The position numbers and the translations under genes are program-made. The notes beneath the pieces were generated by a model. The model saw nothing but the letters and a program-made list of their open reading frames with translations, searched no databases and was not told the DNA's origin. This document shows, piece by piece, positions 34,556 to 44,885 of a stretch of 64,000 nucleotides of DNA; within the stretch, counting starts at the first letter, position 1; every line of letters begins with the position of its first letter. The stretch lies in the NCBI RefSeq assembly GCF_010183535.1, contig NC_071333.1:19590587-19654586 (forward strand), read 5' to 3'. The DNA is from Caenorhabditis remanei. Its lineage: Eukaryota; Nematoda; Chromadorea; Rhabditida; Rhabditidae.

Positions 34556-35000
34556 GTTTCTAGACTCACTCCGTATGTCACTGTGTGCCGCGTTTGACCT
34601 ACGGGCGCGCGCGCATTTCTCGCAGCTATATTGTCAATTTCGCTTTCAAAATGGAGAATTTCGGCACTCTTGGGCGCTGGCGGAGTCACGTGAGGTGATC
34701 CGTTATTCTCGTTAGTAGATTTTACCTCTTTCTTTGGTTTTTAGACCAAATTTATAGTTTTATTATTGTTTTAGTGAGTTTTTAGCCAGTTTGGCTTGGA
34801 ATAAATTGTGTATTCCGCAAAAAGTGCGTTTGGTGTGGTTTTGCGCGTTTTCAGAGTTAATTTATATCAAAACGTGGTTTGATATAAATTGTATTGGTTT
34901 CTCTCGAATTCTCGTCGTTCTCTCTTGATTTCGCGTGTTTCTCGTTGTTTTTAGCTAATAAGCTTTACAAGTTCACTCAAGAATTTGTATTTCTTATTTA
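34504..35000 (+). repeat. 3' LTR
   Basis: 497 bases, one difference from the 5' LTR. It is directly preceded by an all-purine run (34485-34503) that looks like a polypurine tract but is also in-frame RNase H coding sequence. Confidence 0.9.
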
Positions 35001-35319
35001 CTAATTCAGAATCTTGATAAGAAAATAGATTGCGAATTCATTTATTGCAAATACTAGTGAAATTTTCAAGAAAAAACACTTGGCTTATTAAATACACTAT
35101 ACTCTCACAGATCAAAAAAGTAAATGTGTTCCTATCTGTCTTAACTCACTTTCACTTTTGATATCCTCTTCAAAAGCGGTTCGGACACTATACATTTCCT
35201 TTATACTCCATCAATGTCAACCACTTTTTTCCGCCACATTTTCTCCTCCGTTCTTTTTTGCCCTTTTTTGTTCATTCTTTTTTCTTTACGTTTGAGGGCA
35301 TCTCGTTAGTTTTCCAAAA

Positions 35320-36840
35320 AAGAAAAAAAGGGAGTAGGGAAAAAGGACAATTGGGTTTGGCGTGTTTTTTCAGGGAGTTCTGGTCGGAGGAATTTCTTTT
35401 TTTGAAGACGAAGAAGAAAAAGAACACGTTTCACTCCGTTTGAACTTCTTTTAGGAACTCATTACACAAATTGGAGAATTTAAAGTTTCTAACACATTAT
35501 TTCCTATCTCATATTTTGCTATCATGTCCAATACATTTTTTTCCTATCTGATCTTCAAACACATCTGTTAGAGACGATTGTTTCCCAATCTCTTCTTCTC
35601 AGTTTTCCTGACTCATAACTCACAAAGTTGTTAAGAAGCGCTCTCCCTCACTAGGTGCTCACAATTGTCATAACTGCTAACTCAATTCCTACGTTCCATA
35701 CGCTTTTCCCGGGATATTTCTTAAATTCATCGATGAACGTTTATTTTTTGCAAGTATCATCAATCTTTCTTTTTTCTTACATCGATGAAATGAAACTTTC
35801 GTGGTTCTGAATTTCTCGTTCTGAATCACACCCCATAAAAGTCTTTTTTCTTATTTTTGTGTCCAGTGCGGCACAGTTTTCATAGATTTCCGCCAGCCAC
35901 TCGCACATTTTCTATTTTTCGATGTTGTTGGAATCTTTTTGCTTTCATGCCATGTCATCGTTTTTGTAACACTTTTAGTTTAACTGATATAATAGAAAAT
36001 TACTTACACATTCTGATTTTGTGAAAGTTTCACCTGTTCTATTTGTAAATTTATATTTTTTGAGTTAGTATTCCAAAGAAAAAAGAGAGTTGGGGGGGGG
36101 GGGGGGGGGGAATTAGGTTTTAGCTTTTTTTCGGGAAGTTCTGGTTGGAGGAAGTTATTTTTCGAAAAAGAAGAATAAAAAAAAAATGTTTCACTCTATT
36201 CAGTTTATATATAAGTTGAAAAAGTTTCTAATATATATTTTCACTTCCTTTCATCTTTTTTGTGATCTTTGAACACATCTGTTGGTGCCTATTCCCTCAA
36301 AATCCCATTCTTTTCATTTTTCTACCCGGCTCATAATCCTTAAAGTCGTTAAAAATCGCTTTCTCTCTCCCTCTCACCAGGTTCTTACATTTCTTATAAT
36401 TGCTGACTCAGTTCATATGTAATTTTCTTATTAAAGGTTTTCCGGGGCTCTTTCTTAGATATATTGTTGAAAGTTTAGTTTTTGCAACGATCATCAATCT
36501 CTCTTTTTCTTTTTGTATACATGGATAAAGTAACATTTCTGATTGTGCTTCCTTTCCGTGAAACTATAAATTTTCCTTTCACACATCATAAAAATCATTT
36601 TTCTTTCCTTTTTGCCCTGCGAGGCACTGTTTTCATAGATTTCAGCCAACTACTCTCATATACTTTTTGCTTTTCGATGTTCTTGAAATTTTTGAGAATA
36701 TTTGCCATGCTATTATTCTTATAACACCTTTAGGCTCCCTGATATAATCAAAAACTACTTATACATTCTGATTTTGTAATGGTTTCACCTTTTCTAGCTG
36801 TATCTTTTATATTTTTTGACCAATTTTAGTATTTTGTTTT
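35320..36840. repeat. Diverged tandem duplication, two units of about 750 bp
   Basis: Unit 1 (about 35320-36070) and unit 2 (about 36070-36840) share blocks in the same order, including GAGTTCTGGTCGGAGGAA against GAAGTTCTGGTTGGAGGAA, AAACACATCTGTT, and ACACATTCTGATTTTGTGAA against ATACATTCTGATTTTGTAAT. No coding signal. It lies upstream of the gene at 37094 and may contain its regulatory region. Confidence 0.7.
36092..36110 (+). repeat. Poly-G tract, about 19 G
   Basis: Uninterrupted G run between AGAGAGTT and AATTAGG, at the border of the two tandem units. Confidence 0.9.
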
Positions 36841-37093
36841 CAAATTTCACTAGCTGATAGATACAATTCTTATTATTCAAATAACTAAGAATACAGCAAC
36901 ACTTTCTTAATATTGCAACTAATCAGCTGGAGTTGTTGTTCCCTGAATTTTCAAAACTGCAACCAGTTTCTCTGATAACGATCACCTTCAATTCTCATCT
37001 AGCATACCTCACAAGTTCTGCGTTCTGTTTAGATTCACGCTGTTCAATAAATGAAAAACACGGTTATTTTTGTAGACTTCGCTAGTGTCAACT

Positions 37094-40000
37094 ATGTCAA
37101 ACCGTATGCTTATGTCATCTGAATCTGGTGGAGTTCCAGCGTCTTTCTTTGGAAGACGGCGTTTACAAAGATCGTTATATGACAGTCGGCCAACCGAGGA
37201 ATCACCGATTCTAAGAAGCGACAATCCTCCTTCTGGAGAAATTTCAATGAGTTTTTTTGGAAGACTGAATTTTCAAAGATCAGTATATGAAAATCAACCA
37301 ACCGAAGAATCACCGATTTTAAGAGGAAGCAATCTTCACTCTTCTAGAGATGGTGAAAACTGCGTATCATATATAAAATACGTCTACTTTTTTCAGGAAG
37401 CAACCAATATAGAACCTACGATGAATATGGTCGTGATAATTTGAGAGGTGAAGCTCCATTTATTGGTAAACAATATTTATTTACCACTGTTCTACTCATT
37501 TTTTTCAGATTTTGAAATGGAAAGAAACCGTGATGGGCGACAAGAGACTTCGCAACTTCCAGAAGCATCCAATGGCTCTCGCGCGGATTCTTGTCAATAT
37601 CACAAAGGTAACGGTGCAGTGACACGTCGTGATGGACCTGGTAAGTAATTAAAAAGCTGAGAACTGAAGAATGAATGAGAAATGTCTTGTGACTCAGTAA
37701 AAGGGCTTAATAATCTTTTTTCTCTTGCATTATTCACCGGAAAGAACTTTTTTCCCGTTTTTTGCTGTTTTTTTTCCACAAATAAATCGTGGGAAAACAC
37801 GTATTTTTCTGAACGTGAATAGCCCTCATAAGATTAGAATTCTTGGATGTTAACCTGAAAGAAAACCTTTTCCTAAAAAAAAACCTATTGAAACTGCAAC
37901 TAACGTTATCTGTTTTCAGACAACACCTCTGTCAGAAGCGATAACAACTACTTTCGTGAGAACAATCTTCCTGAAGCTGCGAATGGCATCAGCGTCCATC
38001 ATCCATTCCAAGAATATTCTCCTGCATACTATGGAGAAGCTCTCCAACAAAACCGACCACAAGAAAACGAAGCTTGTCACCAAAACCCAACTGGTAAGTG
38101 AATCCTGTCTTTATCAATTTAATTATTTGTTAAAGCATAGTTTATTACATCTTTTTGCTTTTCAGAACCACAAATCAATAAAATTCAAGGTAGAAACCGT
38201 AGTACCCATCACAATCTTTGTTTTCCTCAAGCTGCTGTAGATAATCAACGTCAACCAGGTCAGTAGTTTTGGAGAAAATGAGCCAAGGGAAAATAAATTT
38301 AAAACTTCTAGCACAGCTCGGAATAGCACGCCGAGAACACCACTCAAGCCATTCTGCCGACTTCAATCTTCCATATCGCCATGAAAACTCTCATGAAGGT
38401 CAGTCTTTTATACACTTACAGTAATGGTCACAATTCTAACAATTGCGGCCCTTATTAGTGAAAATGTTCAACTTTGAGAGTGTGTCATGGGTACACTGAT
38501 TGTTTCACAAACTTTATTTTTTATGGATCGTACAGATTGAAACCAGAGCTCCATTTTTGTTGTTGACAATTTTTTTGGGCGGTCACTCCCTAGCAAGTTA
38601 CGTATCGACAGAGTAATTTCTCTATTGACCAAAATCAGCCCAAAATTGGGCTATTTTCGAGCAGTCAGCTCAAAATGACCATATCTCTCTGGAAAGTGTC
38701 CGTGCAAGAAAGTAGTCAACTACAAAACTAGAGCTCTACATTTGATTTGTATTATTCTTTAAATATTCGTTTGGTGTAACTATCAGTAACACCAAGACAC
38801 ACTCTCGAAGTGAAAAATTCCAATTGAAAACGGCCTAAGTTATTAGAATTATTATCATTACTGTATGTGCACTCCACTTACGTATTGAATCAAAAATATA
38901 AACTTATTACATAATTTTCCTTTTCAGGCACCTCCAGCACGTTCCAGGATCCCCATTTACCCGGCCCGAGCAATTCAGTTCTTGTTACTGAATCAGCTCA
39001 GACGTCGCAAAACAAAGACACAATAATCTCAAATATTCCAAATCTCACCACTCCGAATAACTCTAGGCCAGTCATAGTTTACCCATCATATCGAAATTGG
39101 AAAGATGAGAAACGCTACTCCCTGTATGAAGTGCAAAACTCAAATCATGTGGAAACAATGGAAAACTGGGATTGTGAGTTTTTATACTAAACAACATTAA
39201 AAAGAAATTTCAAAAGATTCATATTTCAGCTCTCCACCCTTAAATCCGGAAAAATCTCAGCGAATTCAAGATATTGCCAAACGTTCCATTCCAATCCAAA
39301 ATGATCCCACAGATTTTATCTGGAAACGACGTTATGGGTCAAGCGAACGTTAGTGTTGGCAAATCTTGTGCAACGGCCATCTCAATTGTCCACAAGATTC
39401 TTACAACAGACCCTACGGAACGTCAAGCAGCCAAAAATGAGAGATCACCGTTGGCTCTGATCCTCACCCCGTCCGCCACTGTAGTTGATGAGCTGTTCAA
39501 CCATCACAAGTTCAAAATTGCAAAAGGAACGGATGTCACAGTGTGTAAAGCTTATGGTGGAATTCTTAGGAACGATTTGGAGCTAAGTTTAAAGGAAGGA
39601 TGTGAAATTTTGATTGGTTGCAATGGAAGAATTCCGGATCTTTTGAGAAATGGCAGAATCCAGCTCTCTCATCTTCAATTTATTGTCTTTGAAAAGACAA
39701 ACTGCTTGATAAGACAGTTCTTGGCTAGCTCGAATAGCAACTTATCTGGAATTCTGAGATACCTGGGATTTGCCGCACAGAGAATCTATTTGGATGAAGA
39801 ATTTTCACCTGAAGTGGAAGAACTCATTGAAGCATGGTCGTCTAGTTTTTATGGCAGAAGAGGAATTGTGAAAGTTATTCCAAAACCACCGCAACAAAGA
39901 GCTAATGTGGATCTCCAGTTCCATGAAGTACATTACGGAAACAAAACAGTGGTGCTCCGAGAATTATTGAAAAAAGAAGGTGAGGTTCATTCGGTTCAAA

Positions 40001-40637
40001 TTTCTTTACAGTCTTGTTTTTTTATAGAATCCGGAAAACAAAAACGAACTGTGATTTTTGTAAATGAAGATTTTGAGTGTAAAGAGCTGGCGGAGGAGCT
40101 GTCTGAAGATGAAAACTTGGTGCTTCCAGTTCATTAGTGAGTTTGTTACATACGGATTGTATTTTAATTGAATAAGTATAACTTTTCCAGTAGACAGCCG
40201 GATAAAACAAAACAGGCTATCTATGAGATGTTCAAAATGGGGAATATCAACACCATCGTTTTGACGTGTGCTCCTTTTCGAGAGTATGAGACGGTGGATA
40301 TTGATCAAATCATCCAATATGATGTTCCATCTCACCACTCTACATTTGTCCACCGATGCGGAGAGTTTGGCAATATGAATTCTGGAACAGTCCATGTCTT
40401 TGTTGAAACGTGCCGACCAAACTTTTATTGTGGAGAGAAAAAAACGTTCACGGAGTATTTAAAGGAAAGTAAAAAATTGGCGTTAGTTCCAAAATGGCTC
40501 AAAGCACGTAAGTCCAATAATGGTAATCTAACTTTTCATCTGATTGGGTTTCAGTTGCTGCTGGAAACAGCAAATCTCACGATGAACCGAGAGCTAGTTC
40601 ACCGGAAGAATGTATGAATGAATGCCGAGATCATTGA
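37094..40637 (+). CDS. Degenerate DEAD-box helicase-like protein (possible pseudogene)
   Basis: Eleven exons: 37094-37352, 37397-37447, 37509-37640, 37920-38093, 38166-38258, 38312-38398, 38928-39173, 39230-39979, 40028-40136, 40191-40507 and 40555-40637. The N-terminal 280 or so residues are disordered, with a duplicated SFFGR-x(n)-PTEESPILR unit. The RecA1 half has Q-motif-like NVPFQSKMIPQIL, Walker A-like ANVSVGKS (normally AQTGSGKT), and VFEKTN where DEAD should be. The RecA2 half has RTVIFVNEDFECKELAEEL, IDQIIQYDVPSHHSTF and VHRCGEFGNMNSGTVHVFV (normally HRIGRTGR). Helicase activity is therefore very unlikely. With the strong splice pair 39174/39229 a TAA falls in frame at 39241, 80 bases or so before the helicase part. 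A weaker splice (donor CT|GTATGA near 39124 to CTCAG at 39260) would avoid it. Confidence 0.65.
38419..38863. mobile_element. MITE (CAGTAC-ended family) in intron 6 of the DEAD-like gene
   Basis: 445-bp foldback element, ends CAGTAATGGTCACAATTCTA and its inverse, TA duplicated at 38417 and 38864. Internal sequence matches the other copies (GTTGACAATTTTTTTGGGCG). Confidence 0.8.
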
Positions 40638-40650
40638 GTTTGACTCTTTT

Positions 40651-40680
40651 GGGGGGGGGGGGGGGGGGGGGGGGAGGGGG
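40651..40680 (+). repeat. Poly-G tract, 24 G plus AGGGGG
   Basis: Runs of this length are unstable without the FANCJ-type helicase DOG-1 in C. elegans. It lies 14 bases after the stop codon of the DEAD-like gene, within its likely 3' UTR. Confidence 0.9.
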
Positions 40681-40735
40681 TTTGAAATATTTGAGAAATA
40701 AGGAGACCGGTGTACTCCACTAGATATTTCAGCTA

Positions 40736-40991
40736 CAGTAACGCTCAAAAAGTTATCAACTTTTGCTGTTTTCAGTGAAAAATGAATTACTTTGATAGAT
40801 TATTTGTTATTCAATTGTCCGATAAACTCAATTTATTATGAGCTGAACAGAGAATTATGTGCTATTTTTGCACTATGTGCCCCATACAGAAGAAAATTTG
40901 TCGGGCAATCAGATGGCACCGAAATACGCAGTCAAAGTTGATCATTTTTCGCTGAAAACAGCCAAAGTTGATAACTTTTTGAACGATACTG
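40736..40991. mobile_element. MITE (CAGTAC-ended family), short 256-bp copy
   Basis: Ends CAGTAACGCTCAAAAAGTTA and its inverse (TTTTTGAACGATACTG), TA at 40734 and 40992. Internally deleted relative to the 445-bp copies. Confidence 0.85.
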
Positions 40992-40994
40992 TAT

Positions 40995-41661
40995 ATGTTC
41001 TGATTATCAATGAAATCAACAACAACCTTGCTCATTTTCAGGGTAGATAATGGAGTGTGTCACAATCATTGACAATTATAATGGATAACAGCTATGAATG
41101 CAATTGCTGATGTTTTCTTGTTAATTTATTGTTGTCTGAGAGTTTTTTTTATTGTTCTATGTGAATTTTGTTGTCGGGATTTAGTTTAAATACGAACTAT
41201 ATTTACTGATTAAATTAATTTATTATCATATAAAATTGTTTCTTTCAGCGAGTACTCGAGAAGAATAGGAAAAATGATTGTATGAGATGAACAACTTTTA
41301 CGTTTGAAGAATTCAGAATGGAGCACAATTTTACTCCTTGAAGATAGTTTTTAATGAGAACAAGTTAAGAAAAGACGATAATTATTATTGACAAAAATTA
41401 TCGACTACATCGATTTGAAATGGTTCTACAACTGTGATCTATAAGGGAGCAAGTATTTTGTGAAAATTTGTTTTCTGCAAATGATTTATTAGTCATTATG
41501 GGAGGAGAAGCTATGAATCTTTTCAAAAAATAAGACTGGAAACAGTGAAGAAAACAGATAATTTCAATATCGACGGAACAAAAACTAAATGCAATGATAG
41601 TGGTAACCATAAACAAGTGAAAACAAACAGAAAATGAGTGTGAGTATTGAAATTGTTTTTT
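40995..41661. other. Intergenic, no gene seen
   Basis: Short open frames only. Confidence 0.4.
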
Positions 41662-42556
41662 TTATGTTTCTAATTTTGAGTGCATTTGGTCAATGAGAGT
41701 TTTCAGTTTTTGCAAATGATCGTTTTTATCTCCTTCATTATTGGAATTTTGCCTGAAAGAAATGAAAGATCAAGACGTATAGGTGATCACAATTTTCACC
41801 ATGTTAATCACAGAAGTTGTGTATAACTCTTATGGTACAAAAATTATATTTACCAAATAGAACAGTAACCAAATACTTCGAATAACAGACCATTTTGTGA
41901 TCTTTCTAGTGATGTCTTTAAAAGTAAATCAGTTCCTTTTTTGTTCGGAACGCTGATCTTAATTAGGTGATAACAGAAACTCCTCAATCTGGTTAAAAAA
42001 ATACTCACAAATCCAAAACTTTGACTTGAGCTAGAGCAACTGTTTCCCTCAATGTTTTATCGCGTTGTTTCATGTTTGATGCGTCCTTGTTTAGTAAATT
42101 TTGCAACTGGGAACATTCTGCACCTTTTTGTTGAAGAGAGTTTTTCAAATGTAATCTGTAAAATTTTTTGGATGTTATAAGTGTCTCACTCATTCAAACC
42201 ATACGTTTCATTTTTAGTGTTTTCATATTCTGTTATGCGAGTCGCCAATTCATTTCGATAATAGTTTTCACATTGTTGTTTTTCCTGTTTCAAATAGTTC
42301 ATATCGCTGGCATGCTGTGTGAGTTTTTTCCTGGAAACACACTTCTGTAAAGTTTAGTATAAGTTTAGTAACAATTTTCTCACTCTTGATCTCTCAATCG
42401 ATCATCTTTCTCTTTCAGTTGCTTTTGAAAATAATCATTTTGAGTACTGATATAATTCTTGAAGTTCTGAAGTTCCAACTCCAGGTTTTTTATGATCAGT
42501 TCATACCTGCAACTTTTTTTATGAAACTCAAAAGTTTTCTGTAACACTCACGACAT
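41662..42556 (-). CDS. Small coiled-coil protein, 168 aa
   Basis: Five exons: 42556-42552, 42506-42384, 42330-42190, 42155-42009 and 41752-41662, all joined in phase 2. The start exon carries only ATGTC. Nearly the whole protein is predicted coiled coil by eye (KNLELELQNFKNYISTQND; QKGAECSQLQNLLNKD), ending LKTLIDQMHSKLET. No domain or signal peptide. It shares the short-exon, phase-2 structure of the coiled-coil genes at 4331 and 20248 and may belong to the same expanded family, but sequence identity is not obvious. Function unknown. Confidence 0.75.
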
Positions 42557-42876
42557 GACCACTGGAAATACGCGTTGTAACTATCAGATAATATTGAAGG
42601 AGGTTCAAAAAGAAATGTTTAAGGAAAAGTTGGTGTATTCTGAAAGAAGTTCTTATCTTATGATATTATGTTTTCTGCGTCTCTTCAGAATACCTTGTCT
42701 CTAAACTTTATGTGTTCAATAAAAGTGTTGTAGATAAGAGAAAAAAGATAAAGGTGTACCAAGTTCATGGAGAAAAACAAATACTGGCAAACGAACACTT
42801 TCAAATTTCTGAAAAATGTTTTATTGGTATTCGAGGTCAAATGTGAAACGTATACATTTTGCAGTTAGTTTTGTTA

Positions 42877-42965
42877 CAGTACCGGCCAAAAATATATCAT
42901 ATTCTGCCTTTCTCAGTTGAAAATGTCTAACTTTAAGAGTGTGTCATAGTGGTTATTAATAATCC
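42877..42965 (+). mobile_element. Fragment of CAGTAC-ended MITE
   Basis: Left end CAGTACCGGCCAAAAATATA after TA, followed by AACTTTAAGAGTGTGTCATA as in other copies; the right half is missing. Confidence 0.6.
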
Positions 42966-43205
42966 AATACTCCGCACTCTTTCCACCAAAGAGCACATCA
43001 CAATTAGATTCATCACGAATGTTCTCTGTAATTGCCTCTCATCAAAAACCTGAATTAGCACTATACTATTTTTTTGAACAAGTACTAGTAAACAACTAAT
43101 CAGAAGTACTTTGCAAGTTTTTCTGAACACTTTTTTGATCTAAGTTGAGCTAATAAAGGTATACAAAAGAAGGATGTTCCACACTCACTCTACTTCATTG
43201 CAACC

Positions 43206-43484
43206 ATGGTCTCAAAATCGAAAACCGCTACCAAAAATTCATCAATTCCACCTTCTACTCATAACATGGTCACACGAAGTCAAGCTAAGCAGTTTAATGG
43301 AAAATTGGAGGTAGAACCGTCTAAGGTGTTGGATTCAAACTCAACGTCAACTTCCAAAGAGGAAGAAATAATGGATTGGGATTTGGAAGATGAAATGGAA
43401 GAACAACCTGAATGGAGACCACCGGCAAGGAAGAAGAGAGTGGTCCCGGAGTCAGAGGATGACGACGAAGATGAGGAAGATTAA
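43206..43484 (+). CDS. Small acidic-tailed protein, paralogue A
   Basis: Intronless 92-residue frame. The N-terminus is basic and Ser/Thr-rich (MVSKSKTATKNSS). A conserved module follows, MDWDLEDEMEEQPEWRPPA, then RKKRVVPESEDDDEDEED to the end. RKKR next to an acidic SE-rich tail looks like a nuclear localisation signal beside CK2-type sites; a nuclear or chromatin role is inference. An AATAAA at 43566 follows. The module is nearly identical in the neighbour at 43902, so these are tandem duplicates. I do not recognise a named family. Confidence 0.7.
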   Translation: MVSKSKTATKNSSIPPSTHNMVTRSQAKQFNGKLEVEPSKVLDSNSTSTSKEEEIMDWDLEDEMEEQPEWRPPARKKRVVPESEDDDEDEED

Positions 43485-43565
43485 AGACCTAAATTGGAAA
43501 AAAAGTTTCACTTGTTTTATTTTTGTTGTTTAAAATTATTATATATTTTGTGGAGTCAGGCTATA

Positions 43566-43571
43566 AATAAA
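43566..43571 (+). terminator. Poly(A) signal AATAAA
   Basis: 82 bases after the stop codon of paralogue A. Confidence 0.5.
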
Positions 43572-43901
43572 CATTTTGTTCTCTAATATATTTTCCTGTC
43601 AAAGCTACACGTAAACTGACGTCAGGGTACAAGAAATCTTCCTGACCGCTAATCCTTTTTCAATTTCCTATTTCTCATTTTCTACATTCCACAAATCTAT
43701 CATCACATGTCGGATTTCGCGTCATAAAGCTCTTTTTCGACGAGTCTCCTCCTATTTCCACAATTCTTTCATTAATACCCTAAAAGCGCGCATATACTCT
43801 TCCCGCTCATTTCTAATCTTATTCGATACTTTTTTGTTGATACCAGTGCGGTTTCTTATTCTTCTTCTTGATTCTCTAATTGAATTCACAAATTCACGGC
43901 G

Positions 43902-44195
43902 ATGGGAAAATCAACAAAGGACAAGAAAGGGAAACCGGAGACGACCAAGAAGTTTTCAAAGCCGAAAATTGATAAGAAAGAAAATTCCGGTGAGAAAAAA
44001 GCCGTTCCGAAGGCGACTGAAAATAAAAAGGTTGACAAATCATCTGGAGAGAGCTCAAAGCTTGAATCTAAGGTAGAGACCATGGATGATTGGGATTTGG
44101 AATTTGAACTGGAAGACCAACCCGGATGGAGACCGCCTGCCAGGAAGAAGAGAGTTGTTCCGGAGTCGGAAGATGAGGATGAGGAAGATGAGTAG
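43902..44195 (+). CDS. Small acidic-tailed protein, paralogue B
   Basis: Intronless 97-residue frame. The N-terminal 60 residues are Lys-rich (KDKKGKPETTKKFSKPKID), unlike the N-terminus of paralogue A. The C-terminal module is shared: MDDWDLEFELEDQPGWRPPA followed by RKKRVVPESEDEDEEDE. A Lys-rich head with an Asp/Glu tail suggests a histone- or nucleic-acid-associated protein, but that is inference. AATAAA at 44241. Confidence 0.7.
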   Translation: MGKSTKDKKGKPETTKKFSKPKIDKKENSGEKKAVPKATENKKVDKSSGESSKLESKVETMDDWDLEFELEDQPGWRPPARKKRVVPESEDEDEEDE

Positions 44196-44240
44196 AAGGT
44201 GATAATTTCCCTCTATTTCTTTGTTGATATGAAAAATGTC

Positions 44241-44246
44241 AATAAA
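44241..44246 (+). terminator. Poly(A) signal AATAAA
   Basis: 46 bases after the stop codon of paralogue B. Confidence 0.5.
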
Positions 44247-44519
44247 TCTGTTAATATGAAACAAAATGCTGTTCGACTTTTTATTTTTTCAGGAAATTTA
44301 TCAATGATTAATGTACGATTGGATTTAGCAATACTCACTCTGCAAGAACTCCGAAGAACAAAGATTAGGCTAGTAAAATAGTAGCGTTTTCCTTTTTTGC
44401 GCATTGTCTTATCTAATGCTCTGTTTTCATATACTGAGTAGATGCCTGATGTCAGAAAAAAGCTAAATTTGTAAAAACTTGCAACTGTTGGGAAATTCCG
44501 AGCCGAGCTGACAAAAAAT

Positions 44520-44885
44520 GTTGCCACTTTTGGCGCGGCGCATTCCTGGTCGGCGCGGCTTCTGTAGAAATTTGAAAATGTTTGAAAAAAAGTTCACTAA
44601 AATCCGCGAATTCTGTCAAATTAAAAAAAAATACAACCTTTTCGCTTTATTTTTTTTGCCACAGTGAAAAATATAGCGCATCTGTAAGTTAAAAATTTTA
44701 TTGTTATTCCTTTCCTCTTATTTTTTAGCTATATTTTTCTATGTGAAGACAAAATCAAGCAAAGAGACATTATTTTTGTAAACTTCACAGAAATCCCGCA
44801 TTTTTTATGAAATTCTTTCAAAACATTTTAAATTTCTATGTGCCGGGCCGACGAGCCGGCCGGCACGGCCCGGAATTTCTGACCT
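44520..44885. repeat. Foldback repeat with GC-rich ends
   Basis: From TTGGCGCGGCGCATTCCTGG to GTGCCGGGCCGACGAGCCGG-CCGGCACGGCCCGG, enclosing an AT core. Related in layout to 6885-7105. Confidence 0.5.

Larger units (their letters stand above)
30345..35000 (+). mobile_element. Ty3/gypsy-like LTR retrotransposon with 3' deletion
   Basis: Two almost identical LTRs flank one long gag-pol frame. The order protease, reverse transcriptase, RNase H is that of Ty3/gypsy or BEL elements. The frame is cut inside RNase H, so the remainder of RNase H and any integrase are gone. The near-identical LTRs say the insertion is recent. AATT lies directly before the 5' LTR and two bases beyond the 3' LTR, a possible but imperfect target duplication. 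It sits between two helicase-derived genes. Confidence 0.85.
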
